Shown: positions 39,351-49,795 of the stretch, one piece after another | Position numbering within the stretch: the stretch's first letter is position 1 | Layout: each line of letters starts with the position of its first letter | Assembly: GCA_013398055.1 (NCBI GenBank) | Contig: VZRS01006725.1 | Span: forward strand, 875,106 to 939,105 | Length of the DNA: 64,000 nucleotides | Source: Ifrita kowaldi | Lineage: Eukaryota; Chordata; Aves; Passeriformes; Cinclosomatidae | Direction: 5' to 3' | Program-made: the position numbers and the translations under genes | The notes under the pieces: generated by a model | What the model was told of the DNA's origin: nothing | What the model saw: only the letters and a program-made list of their open reading frames with translations | The model's database searches: none

Positions 39351-39488
39351 GGCTTACTTGTCAGGAAGACAAGAATGAATGTGAGGAGAGTCCCTGTTTT
39401 CCTGGAGTGTCTTGTATGAATACCTTTGGATCTTATGCATGTGGAATTTGCCCCAGTGGGATGGAGGGAAATGGTAAAACTTGCAAAT
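39351..39488 (+). CDS. VWDE: VWDE exon: EGF closing cysteine and cbEGF-like module
   Basis: This exon of 138 nt (46 codons) is phase 1 at both ends. GLTC closes the split EGF of the preceding exon. A six-cysteine module follows: NECEESPCFPGVSC, MNTFGSYACGICPSGMEG, NGKTC. The DKNEC start and the N-T-F-G-S-Y-x-C middle are typical of calcium-binding EGF. The CFPGVxC and CGxCPxGxxGxGxxC spacing also matches the thrombospondin/COMP type of EGF. The acceptor is GCTTTGCCACAG and the donor AAAT|GTAAGT. Confidence 0.92.
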
Positions 39489-41454
39489 GTAAGTGTTTTA
39501 CATGATTTATTTTAATAGATGGGGGGGAAATGGGCTCAATTCTGCCACTGTTATCCCTAATCGAATACTTTGCCACTCATGTCAAGTACAGACCCTTAAA
39601 TGTACAAAACAGATTATTGCCATGTTATATTAATGTAGATATTTGCAAATTGCTCTGCTATTTTTCATTTTGGTAGAGAACGAACACCACAGCATACAAG
39701 AAAGTACTTTCCAGACAGATAATTTGCCAAGGACATTGTGCACATTCTCCACTATTTCACTCCTAAATATACATCCATGAGTGAGTACTTGGGGAGCACC
39801 CCCAGGACTGATTTTGCTTTGGGTGAGAGCTGGAGGGAGAGTAAGAGGAAGAAGGTCCCTGTGCCAATCCTTCCCATCCTTTCAGCTCTGTTTCCAAGGT
39901 GTGTTTTCATCAGAGGACACAGCCCATGGATGGTTGGCATAAAGTCATTCCTCAGATCCCAACTAGTGAAGAAAATGGCCATGAACAGTTTTAGATCTGT
40001 TCCATATTTGCTTTTGGAGCAACAGACTCTTCACTGGGGAGCCTACAGTGACTTTGAGACCTTCCCAGTGCACTTGACATGAGGGACACAGACTCTGCTT
40101 GTTTCAGTCACACAGACATAAGTCTTCTCCAAAACAATTTTTTTTTTAATCCAGAAGGAGATAAATCAACACTTGAAGTATTTTTGTTTGTTTGTCGGTA
40201 TTTCCAAAGAAATCCAAGAAGTGAAAGATACAGATATTCACTGTGCAGTCATTAACATTTCCTCATATTCACTACAGAAAGGAAAAAAATATCCATGGTG
40301 AACAGACTGAGTGGGAACTGCAGGACCCTGGCACCAGCAGCAGTGCCTTTGCCAGACTGGCCAAACATCCCTGCAATCACATTGCCAAATATCAGTATAT
40401 AAAGTTTTCTGTGCTGCATCACTTGGCCACATTGGTTATTTCAAAGTGATTTTGCATCTGGTTCACAAATGCATATTTTAGTGGTTAATTTGACCCACAA
40501 AGGAAGGATATACAAATAACATCCTTTTATACAAATAACGTGCTTTTGAAAAATATAACATTTCTTACTTTGCATTTTTTTAATTACAGAAAAAAAATCA
40601 ATTTCTGAAGTGCACATGTATTAGAAGGAATAAACCTGAGGGCTTATTTGTTCACCTAAGATAGGATAGAAATCATTATTTTTAGTTCTGATTCAGTGAC
40701 TTAATATTCCTGCTCATACTTCCCTTGCTTAAGCAAGTATAAGGGGAAGGAGGGAAGGAGGACTGAAGTAGTTCTATAGCTCCTAAAGTGAGCAACAACT
40801 CATTGCATTGTTTAATATATATAAAGAGTCAGAGTTTCCATCTTTATTAGGAGTAGAGAATATTCAAGAGACCCAGGGCAATAACTGTTTAACTTGCAGC
40901 ACTATCCACATAGACTTTATCCCTAATTCATTATCTTAAAATTATGCAGAAAATCACATTTTTCAGAGTCTCCTCATTGCATCCACATACACTTTTTACA
41001 GGTATTTTGACACACCCAAAGCTGGCAGCTGAACTCACTGAAGCCCACAAACACACTCACCAGAGTTTCAGAGAGAAGCTTTCAAGGACAGGCAAGACTC
41101 AGAGCCCAGCTGCCAGGGTGAGGTGCAGCATCCCCATCCGAGGAACAGGGCTGTCAGACACTGGTTGACCTGAGGCTTTCCACATGCCCTGAGCCCAGTA
41201 AAAGATCACAATTCATATTAAGACTCCCACATAAGCAAATTCCAGAGAGCTTGGGCATAATAATTTTTCCTATACTTGTTTGAAGCTTTGCTGCATGTCA
41301 GCAGCGGGACCCACCTGATCTGCCTTTATTTGCTTGTTGGCTTCCAGTGTAAACTTCTGCCAGGTTACCTGATTTTCTGTTGCTGTGGCTTTTTATCATC
41401 AATCACAGCTAAGCTCTAACACCTCGTTTCTTGTCTCTGTGATATTTTCCACAG
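39489..41454 (+). other. VWDE: VWDE intron, 2.0 kb
   Basis: The intron begins GTAAGT and ends GTGATATTTTCCACAG. It has A- and T-rich runs and no supported exon. The 114-codon frame at 39738-40082 has no recognisable domain and no splice support. Confidence 0.75.
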
Positions 41455-41595
41455 CTGTTCTTGCTGCTGACGTTACAGAAGCTTTAAGGAATGGCAAAGG
41501 TGAATTGAACAGGACTAAGGTTAAGCAGCCACTGCAATCCTTAGAGGCAAAGGATTCTCCTGTAATTAAGAATTTTAACATAAGTGATAGACATG
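41455..41595 (+). CDS. VWDE: VWDE linker exon, 47 codons
   Basis: This exon of 141 nt is phase 1 at both ends. It encodes SVLAADVTEALRNGKGE, LNRTKVKQPLQSLEAK and DSPVIKNFNISDRH. It has no cysteine, is rich in charged and polar residues, and carries NRT and NIS sequons, so it looks like a flexible glycosylated spacer between two EGF modules. Support for calling it an exon comes from the acceptor TATTTTCCACAG, the donor CATG|GTAGGT, the open frame and exact phase fit with both neighbours. I do not recall an equivalent in human VWDE. Conservation in other birds would confirm it. Confidence 0.72.
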
Positions 41596-42246
41596 GTAGG
41601 TATACAAGGATATGAAATCTTTTTCATTAGGGACAGTTTATGTATTCAGAAATCATTAATTCTAACACCTTAACAGTAAATACAAACTAGCTGTTTATAA
41701 TACAAGAAAATTTGAGTTAGAAATAAAAGCCATCTTAATACATCAGACTGTGGGCTGCTGCTAAACAATTTGACATGGAAGGGAGGCATTACAACAATAA
41801 CAGAGTGGTCAGGCTTAATTAGAAATCACATCACTTCTGAGGTAGGAGAAAACCACTCCAAATTTTAGTAATCAGTGGAAAGCAAGATGATAAGAGTGGC
41901 AGCTTATGTTAACTTGCCATAACCAAGTGATGCTGGTGTTTTATTTCAGTATTCAGTGGGCAGCCACGGAATTAACACTGAGTTTTAAGCATAAGTGAAG
42001 ATAAGGAATGAACTTGCCTGTGGCAGTAGCTTTTCCCAGAGATGCAGCACTACAGCACTCCCTGACATGGGTGTGCGCCTGCACGATGCTCATGTTGGTC
42101 CTGCTCCAATGAGTGTTGCATGTTTAATTGACTTTCTAGTGAAAGACAGCAGAAAAAAATTGAGATTGGTCAGATCTGTTGTGTAGAGGCACATGTAAAA
42201 TAACAGGGGTTTTTTTCCTTACCCTCTTTTTTTTTTTTTTTTTTAA

Positions 42247-42875
42247 TTATCTGTACCAGGCCAGCCAACCCCTAAGCAGAACTCGCCTCTTGCAGGTATC
42301 CTATATCATGATGCTGTAGGTAAAGTGCAAGAACAATGCAGAAAATACTTGAGAATTATGATGGAGACCTCACTGGAGGCAATTAAAAGAGATCTACAAC
42401 CATCATTAAGATTGTATTCATCATTTGTTCTCTGCCTTGACACTGTTAAATACTTCACAGGCAGTTCATATACACTTGCTATCCAGTGACATCATAAGTG
42501 ATAAAACATTATATACTACCAGAGTGCTAAATTTTGCACATAGTCCTAAAATAATTAAAGCAGTTTTCTGTAATACAAGGTTCGACACATTAAGGATGAT
42601 TTCCAGATCAGAAACATAGGTACTTCACAGTGTAATTTCAAAAGTAGCGTATAGGTACTGCAAGGTTTGATAATTACCTTCCAATTATGAAAGACCAAAA
42701 AGACGTCAAATAATACCTTTTCTCACTCAGTTAATCTTTCACTTGTGCTGAAAATTACAGTTTCTATATTGTACATGATAAATGCCAAACAAGTTGGAGT
42801 AATAAACTTGAAAACATGTAATTAGAGGGCTAATAAATCTTGCCGTAATGAGAAACAGCTGTTCTGTTACACTGT
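42247..42875. repeat. Direct duplication, copy 1 (641-bp offset)
   Basis: This segment repeats at 42888-43516 with a constant offset of 641 bp. Reading both copies side by side I found one internal difference (A at 42657 versus G in the other copy). It ends at ACTGT just before the single N at 42876. The unit holds the 36-nt micro-exon and downstream intron sequence. A real young tandem duplication or an unmerged contig overlap would look the same; the N favours the overlap. Confidence 0.95.
42260..42295 (+). CDS. VWDE: VWDE micro-exon, 12 codons (copy 1)
   Basis: This exon of 36 nt is phase 1 at both ends. It lies between a long T-tract with ATCTGTACCAG and the donor GCAG|GTATCC. With the last base of the preceding exon it reads GQPTPKQNSPLA. 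It extends the linker between the exon at 41455 and the EGF exon at 43699 without breaking the frame. No homology is recalled. The call rests on splice signals, phase and size only. An identical copy lies 641 bp downstream, inside a duplicated segment. Confidence 0.55.
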
Positions 42876-42876
42876 N
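42876..42876. other. Single ambiguous base N at duplication junction
   Basis: This is the only ambiguous base I noticed. It stands between the end of copy 1 and a T-run leading into copy 2, and marks a low-confidence assembly join. Confidence 0.98.
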
Positions 42877-42887
42877 TTTTTTTTTAA

Positions 42888-43516
42888 ATATCTGTACCAG
42901 GCCAGCCAACCCCTAAGCAGAACTCGCCTCTTGCAGGTATCCTATATCATGATGCTGTAGGTAAAGTGCAAGAACAATGCAGAAAATACTTGAGAATTAT
43001 GATGGAGACCTCACTGGAGGCAATTAAAAGAGATCTACAACCATCATTAAGATTGTATTCATCATTTGTTCTCTGCCTTGACACTGTTAAATACTTCACA
43101 GGCAGTTCATATACACTTGCTATCCAGTGACATCATAAGTGATAAAACATTATATACTACCAGAGTGCTAAATTTTGCACATAGTCCTAAAATAATTAAA
43201 GCAGTTTTCTGTAATACAAGGTTCGACACATTAAGGATGATTTCCAGATCAGAAACATAGGTACTTCACAGTGTAATTTCAAAAGTAGCGTATAGGTGCT
43301 GCAAGGTTTGATAATTACCTTCCAATTATGAAAGACCAAAAAGACGTCAAATAATACCTTTTCTCACTCAGTTAATCTTTCACTTGTGCTGAAAATTACA
43401 GTTTCTATATTGTACATGATAAATGCCAAACAAGTTGGAGTAATAAACTTGAAAACATGTAATTAGAGGGCTAATAAATCTTGCCGTAATGAGAAACAGC
43501 TGTTCTGTTACACTGT
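42888..43516. repeat. Direct duplication, copy 2
   Basis: This is the second copy of the 42247-42875 segment. It is preceded by a T-run, as copy 1 is, and is followed by unique sequence (GCCTACAGGACATTC). Copy 1 has no such unique continuation. That is the layout expected if two contigs covering the same locus were placed end to end. Confidence 0.95.
42901..42936 (+). CDS. VWDE: VWDE micro-exon, copy 2 (likely assembly duplicate)
   Basis: This is identical to 42260-42295, with the same acceptor (ATCTGTACCAG) and donor (GCAG|GTATCC). If the duplication is real, splicing in both copies would add a second GQPTPKQNSPLA in frame. If it is an assembly artefact, only one copy exists in the genome. 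Confidence 0.35.
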
Positions 43517-43698
43517 GCCTACAGGACATTCTCATGTTTGGCTCAAAGTTTGGGAACATTTTGCATTAATTAGACTTTAAAAGAATAAAAGCAGTTATAA
43601 AACTTTAGCTGGGCCTGGGCAGTCACTGCTAAATTTTAGATTTCATCTGAGAAATTATTAATAACATGCTTGAACTCCCTTTTTTTTTGGGCATGCAG
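42937..43698 (+). other. VWDE: VWDE intron before thrombospondin-like EGF exon
   Basis: The first 580 bases belong to the second duplication copy. The rest is unique and ends with a T9-run and GGGCATGCAG. The two identical 64-codon frames (42425-42619 and 43066-43260) are products of the duplication and have no protein signature. Confidence 0.75.
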
Positions 43699-43854
43699 CA
43701 CCTGTGTCCCACATCCCCACCTGTGCCAACAGGCCGTGTTTCCCCGGAGTGCTGTGTTTTGACCGGAAACCCCCCTACGTTGGGTACGTCTGTGGCCGGT
43801 GTCCAGCCGGGTTTTTTGGAAATGGTCGAACGTGTACCAAAGTCCCCAGACCAG
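43699..43854 (+). CDS. VWDE: VWDE exon: thrombospondin-like EGF module
   Basis: This exon of 156 nt (52 codons) is phase 1 at both ends. It encodes APVSHIPTCANRPCFPG, VLCFDRKPPYVGYVCGRC and PAGFFGNGRTCTKVPRP. Six cysteines in the CxxxPCFPGVxC...YxCGxCPxGxxGNGxxC arrangement are those of the EGF modules of thrombospondins and COMP. The acceptor is a T-run with GGGCATGCAG and the donor CCAG|GTACTT. A short frame continues into the intron and is read-through. Confidence 0.9.
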
Positions 43855-44421
43855 GTACTTTCTATTTATTTAGAAATTTAAAAGGTTTTTGCATAGAAAG
43901 GCTGTGAGAAAGTGTGAGCTAGCCTGGCAGTACGACACGCTGTACTCCGTAATCAAACCCTGACGGCTGTGCTCTGTCACTCTCACCTGAGGAGCAGCTG
44001 GCAGGAATTATTTCAGGAATACCTGGCTCCATGAGTTGAAATCCAATAGATTAACCACCTCATTTGCTGCTAGGGGGAATTCTTCACTACAGGCCTTGTT
44101 CCATGGTATGAATCACCACATCTGTATTTCTGCCACAGCACTGGCACAGGACGTCAGAACATGTTTCCCCCTCAGTAAGATCAGAACATGACACATGCCA
44201 GTATCACTCAGCCCTCCTTTCCTAACTCTTCTGCTGCAAGGCATCTGTTCTACAAGGTGACCTGCAAAGACAATAATAAAGTGTCATGCAAGAACTATAC
44301 CAACAACTGAAGGCAACAGATAATTAAAGAATTTCTGTAGTATTGCTCATAGCCTGAGCAACAGTCTTCCTTGCGGAGTTCTGAAACTCAGCTGCTCCCA
44401 TCAGTTTCTGAGGACTGAAGA

Positions 44422-44446
44422 GAAGACCTCATTAAAAGAGGTCTTC
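44422..44446. repeat. Inverted repeat, 9-bp arms, 7-bp loop
   Basis: GAAGACCTC (44422-44430) and GAGGTCTTC (44438-44446) are perfect reverse complements around ATTAAAA. A small hairpin is possible, but one of this size is not rare by chance in a window this long. Confidence 0.8.
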
Positions 44447-47400
44447 AGCTGTGGTAAAAGAAAAGCTGGGTCCTGACCTCAGGCAGAAAGTGGCAGTGGC
44501 ACAGCAACCACTGCCAGCTGATCCTGCTCTCTCTCAGTGATATTCCCATAATTCAACGTACGGTTCTCTAGGGACAGTCGGGATGATTGTCCCCTTTTTA
44601 CTGCACAGACTGCACTGCCAGGAGTATTCATGTTTATTCCTTAATAGCAGTAGTTGCTAGGTTAGGTTCCTTGGTTTTCTTTTAGATCTTTTTCCTAAGT
44701 ATCCAAGACAGAGTGGCTTGAAACCTGTCAAATTGTTCCCTGACCTACACTTGACCAAACCCCCTTCACTTCCCATTCTGTATCCAAATCAATGATTGTT
44801 ACCTTGGTGTTATATTTTAACACACTCTATCAAACTGGAAGCAATTTTACTGCTTAGTGTAGGTATCGCACAATCTCTTTGAACTAAAAATTGATTTTAG
44901 CCAGTTCTCGGAATCTAAAGGTCACAAAAATAAACCCAACATTTTTTTCTCCCTATCAATGAGTATGTACAAAGTATTACTTAGTTTGCCAGCGTCACTA
45001 AGCCAACTATTGACTCTTCTATAACTTGGGGAAGCTGTAAAAGTGGTTGAGGAAGAAAAAAAAGATCATTGTGCATATAAATAACATTTCTGTTATTGCC
45101 CAAAGCTGCGCCTTGTCATTAATGGGATAATGGGATACACATTGTGCACCCCAAAGGTCCTTTAAATTCTGTTGAGTAGAACAGACATTCTACAGCTGTA
45201 GGTATTGGTACAGTAAATCAGTCACACTTACACCGTGCTTACATAAACATTAACCAATAAATTTGTCTGTGTTCCAGAAAGGGGAATGCAGAGAGCAGCT
45301 GCCATTTGCTGTGATTCATACCTGTCATATACAACTCCAGGCAAGATTTAAGAAATATCCCAGGTATCAGGATCTGAAACAAGTACATGTTTCCTTCAAA
45401 AGTGAGCTGTACATCAGAGGCAGGGGTATTGTTTTACATTTTTCTCTCAGATATACAAACTGAGTCAGGACTTCATGCTGCAAATGATGCCAGCTCAAGC
45501 ACTTTGGGAAGGGAATGAAGAGGAATTATATTTTTTGTTCCAACAGAACCTTATATTCACTCCTGTGAATTATATCACAATATAAGCGATGAGAATCTTG
45601 TGCCTCAAGGTTAAACGAGAGTAGTCATTTGTTTTAATACTTAGAAATGAAAACAATTGTTGCAGCTGCATGAGTGTCCTAATTTATGGCCAAAGTGATG
45701 GGCTTAACTTTCCTTCCCAAGTGCTTTGCCAGTAGAAGAAGAAGTATTGTATAGCGCTGATGATTAAAAGATATCAGACAAAAAAGAATTAACTTTCAAT
45801 TAAATTTACGTACAGCTGTGGATTATGATGATTGTGAAATCCTCTCCATTGGAATAATAGCTTCTCTCCCTTCTAACTTATGCCATCAGTCTTCAAATGA
45901 AACAGAACAAATCCTCTTCAGCTTGCTGCAGTGCTCGTGAAGGTACTGAGATTATGTGCCACTTCTTTCCAACTCTAGTAATTTTAATCTAAAAATACTC
46001 CTGCTAATCCCTATTTTGTACTGTTATTGGCTGCTTTTGACACAAAATTATACTCAATTGCAGTGATTTAAGGATTTAAGGATAAGTGTTTCTTCATAGT
46101 GAAATCACAAAAATTACCCAACTGCCTTTGTAAGATGCCAGGGAGAAAAATATTCCAGAGGAAAAATGTTTCCTAAGTCAGTGTTTGATGAGCTGCACCC
46201 AAAAAGTCCTCCAATTTTGATTTATAATCAACAAAGTACCATTTCCTCAGCATTGATATGCGATGGGTATTCATCTCTTGAAGTGCTTGACTTACTGCAA
46301 ACTATGTAACTCTAAAAATAAGTTTCTGAGCTACATTTATCTGCTCTAACAACAATGCAGGGCATTATTCTATTCTCACTTACATATTTTACCTGGCTTA
46401 TATCTGCAGTTTGTACCACTTTAAACCAACCAGACTTGGTTGCAATTTTGCTTGAAGTACATTAGAACAATCTTAAGGAAAAGCCAGTATGGAATTTCAC
46501 ATATAAAGGGAAATAATATTTTTTTTTAAAAAAACAGATTCTCCTATCAGAAATAAAAAGCTATTTCTCTTCCTTTCAGATATATAAAGCAGGTGTCCTA
46601 CATTTATTTAAAAATTTACTAGGAGGGTCAAAAGTCCCTTAAGTCTGCTGGCATTGCAATAAGGAGGAAAGCCTAAGGAATTTAAATCTGTCCAGGCTTC
46701 CCTGGGTACATTTCACTTTTGTATAAAATATCTGTTGCTCTTTTGCTAGAAGAGGCAGCTCTATTAAATCAAACCATCCAGTATCATTGGTCATATTCTT
46801 GGCATGAAGAAAATGAGTATATCCTAATGCGGATGCTGGTGATGTTCCTGCACACTGCAATATTAGTTCTCGTCAGGTACTGTGGGTATTTCTCCAGAAA
46901 TCACTCACAGTCACACAGATACCCATCTGTTTGCACTTTCTTTAGCAGGTTAGAGAGGTTGGTGTCATCACAAAGGATTTATTTTTTAACTATTAGTAAA
47001 TCAGCAATTTTACTGGACAAAGCAGTGCCACATCCATCACCGATAAAAGATTGTTTGTTCAGAGCCAGCTCTTTCTGCCTCTCCTGGTTTAGGCAGCTGA
47101 AGATCAAGGGAAAGGGTGATTTTATGATCTCTGTAATAGAGTTCTGCTTTTCCATTCTGAACACCACTGCAAGATCTCCTGTCATAGCAGTTAATTTGCA
47201 GTGTTGTAGACATTTGGCACTCGCTATACTTTAGCATGTGCAGCCATTTGTTTTGTTTACGTGCTCTGTTCTTCACACTCCTCTGGTATCTGCACCATGC
47301 TTCTGAATTCACTTTGATTTTACATCAGAGAGACCTCTGTCACCTTCTCATTTGCACCACTGTCAGATCGACATCAAGGTGTGGATTTAAAAGGAGAATA

Positions 47401-49717
47401 AAACGTATTGAAGTAAAAGAACCTGTGTGTCTTTAAACACATACTGCTCAGTCAAACACCAGAGGAACATATTAACCTGAAGTTTTGCATTCTTAAATTT
47501 TAACTTGGAGATCACTTCTGTCGTTATTAGCACTCATCACTGATCACTGTCCATGCAAAATAAATAACTCCAGTAAGAGCTTTGGTCGTCAACCCAAGGT
47601 TTCGTGTCTGGAGCTAACTGCAGGAGTAGGGACCTCTTACTGCCTGGAACCAATCAAATTATTTTGTTTCAAGAGATGACTGAGGAATGTAATAGATTCC
47701 TTTCATCTTTTATCTAACAGAATTGATGAATTTGCATTAAAAAGATCAAGGCCCAGGTTCCAGTCTCACTTACAGCAGTGTAAATCATAAGTGACTCCAC
47801 TGAACGAGTAGCATTACCCTAATGGACTGAGCTGAGCACAGTTCCTGGAAGACACAAAAAACCTCTGTTAAGGCAGGCACATCACACACAGGACTTTTAA
47901 ATACGAGGTCTGTGCGTACCAAAAGGTGTGGATAAAAGGCAAACACTGTTCAGCATTCAGACAGTGCTTTGCAAAGGGTAATTAACCCATCCTGACATGG
48001 TTTATGCAGCTAGTTACAAGGCTTACATGAAGGCAGGGATGTAGCTGCCACAGCCATTAGCTGTGAAGTTGCCTGAGATCCTTGCACAGACATAACAGAA
48101 ATACTAAACAAACAGTAAAGGATACTCTGATTTGCCTCTGTGTGGTAACAGCTCTCAGCTCTGCCTGTGGGCTCCAAAACTGGGAAGCATTGCATCTCAA
48201 TGGCTTCCAGCTCCTGGCTCTGACTCAGGCCATGGAAACTCTGTCCACAATTCGTCTTTGAAATGCACGGCGGGAGCTGCTGGTCCCTTTCAAAAACACT
48301 GGTTCAGTGTTTCTAGCTGGTGTACTTCAGGACAAAATGTTTCAGATGGACCAGTTATGATGTGATGATGTCTCCTTCAAGGGATATGTGATGAAATGGC
48401 AGCTGAAGTGGGGGTAGAAATGCCACACAAAGACATTCCATATAAATTTGGTCTTATGAAAGAGTCAGTTTTGCAAATGGCATACCAGTAATCTTCACAT
48501 GAGGCCTGGATCAGCCTGGCATTTTGGACATAAGCTCTGACCCTTTCCTGCCCTCTGAGTCTGTAATTGCCACTGGAAATCCACTCTTGTGCTTGTCAAG
48601 ACTGAAAGGGAATCAGAGAGAGTCTTTCTGATGTCTTTCTCCTCCTTAAGGATACCTCGTAAAACATTAAGTATTTTCAGAAAAATATCAAGGGACCTGT
48701 ACAGTATATGCTATGACCCAAACATAACAACCAAAGTAGGCACAGTGGGAAGAATATGTTTAGATAATTTAAAAGATAAATGGTCTCCAGCTTCACTGAT
48801 CCATACACTCTGTCAATCCAAAACTTGTTAAGTGCTTCCAATACAGATGATATATTTAGGAAATGATGTAGCTCAGCAATAGAAGACCAATGAAGCCCAA
48901 GCCATAAAACCACTAGGGAAGAGGACTCAGCTGTATGCCATGAATAATATTTACATTCAATCAGAATATCAAGTACAGATTACATTTCTCTCCTACCAAG
49001 AATGTGCCACCTTTTGCTTAAGCAATCACTGGGCCATCATGACTTTTAAGTGATAATAACAACTCAGTCTCCAACAAATAATCTACACAGGATACAGGCT
49101 CAGTAGTTTTTTACATTGACAGAGCAGAGCAAGATTATCTTCTCTTAGAATTTCCAGGCTCATTTAATCATCCAGCTATAATAGCACACAGCTTTTAAAG
49201 GGAGCCAACCCTGTTTGCACAAATTTGACAAGATTGCTGTTTTGTTAAAGGCACTTAAAGGCCCCTTTAGAACTGGAAGTAACTCAGACTGGACCGATAT
49301 CCTGGTCCCATTAAAGCAACACAGGAGTTTTGCCACTAAGGGATAAAGCAAAGAGGGATTTGAAGGGAAAGGACTCATAAGCAATGCAAAGCACAGCACA
49401 GCACAGGGGCATAAAAATAGGCGTGAAATATGCAGAGTTATCACTGCTCAGGACAAATTTAGGACCAGTTCCTTAACACCTCACTGGTTTTGAACAGGTA
49501 CATAAAGGTATAGTAGCACCCACTTCACAGGACTTGCTTGCAGAGCTGGGGGATACCCACTGCCAAATCATGTGGATTTTGCTCCAAGTATTACACATCA
49601 CATGAACAGGATTGGTTCACTCCTGAAGGGACAACAGCCTGTAGCCAACACAAGGCAACTGATCCTCTGGGGTGGAGGAGAAAATCATCGTCCATGCTGA
49701 CAATATATTAGATTTAG

Positions 49718-49795
49718 AATTTCAGAGAATCAGAATAACAAAGTTAGAAGGGCACTCAAAAGATATCTTGTCCAACATTTGTTTTCTCAAAGAGA
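49718..49795 (-). mobile_element. CR1 LINE remnant, minus strand
   Basis: The plus strand has AATTTCAGAGAATCAGAATAAC, then AGTTAGAAGGGCACTCAAAAGATATCTTGTCCAACAT. This is a diverged reverse complement of the CR1 3' terminus (AGAATCATAGAAT...GGAAGGGACCT..AAGATCATCTAGTCCAAC). About 80 bp are recognisable. Confidence 0.7.

Noticed and set aside
42425..43260. Two identical 64-codon frames
   Set aside because: They are identical only because the 641-bp segment is duplicated, and neither has coding features.
45279..45311. Possible 33-nt exon after GTGTTCCAG
   Set aside because: The phase fits, but the only donor (TGCT|GTGATT) is weak and the peptide has no similarity to the linkers.
46719..47234. 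Plus-strand 171-codon open frame in the 13.5-kb intron
   Set aside because: It has no recognisable domain, and its residues look like random translation of AT-rich DNA. It is not in the phase needed to extend the neighbouring exons.
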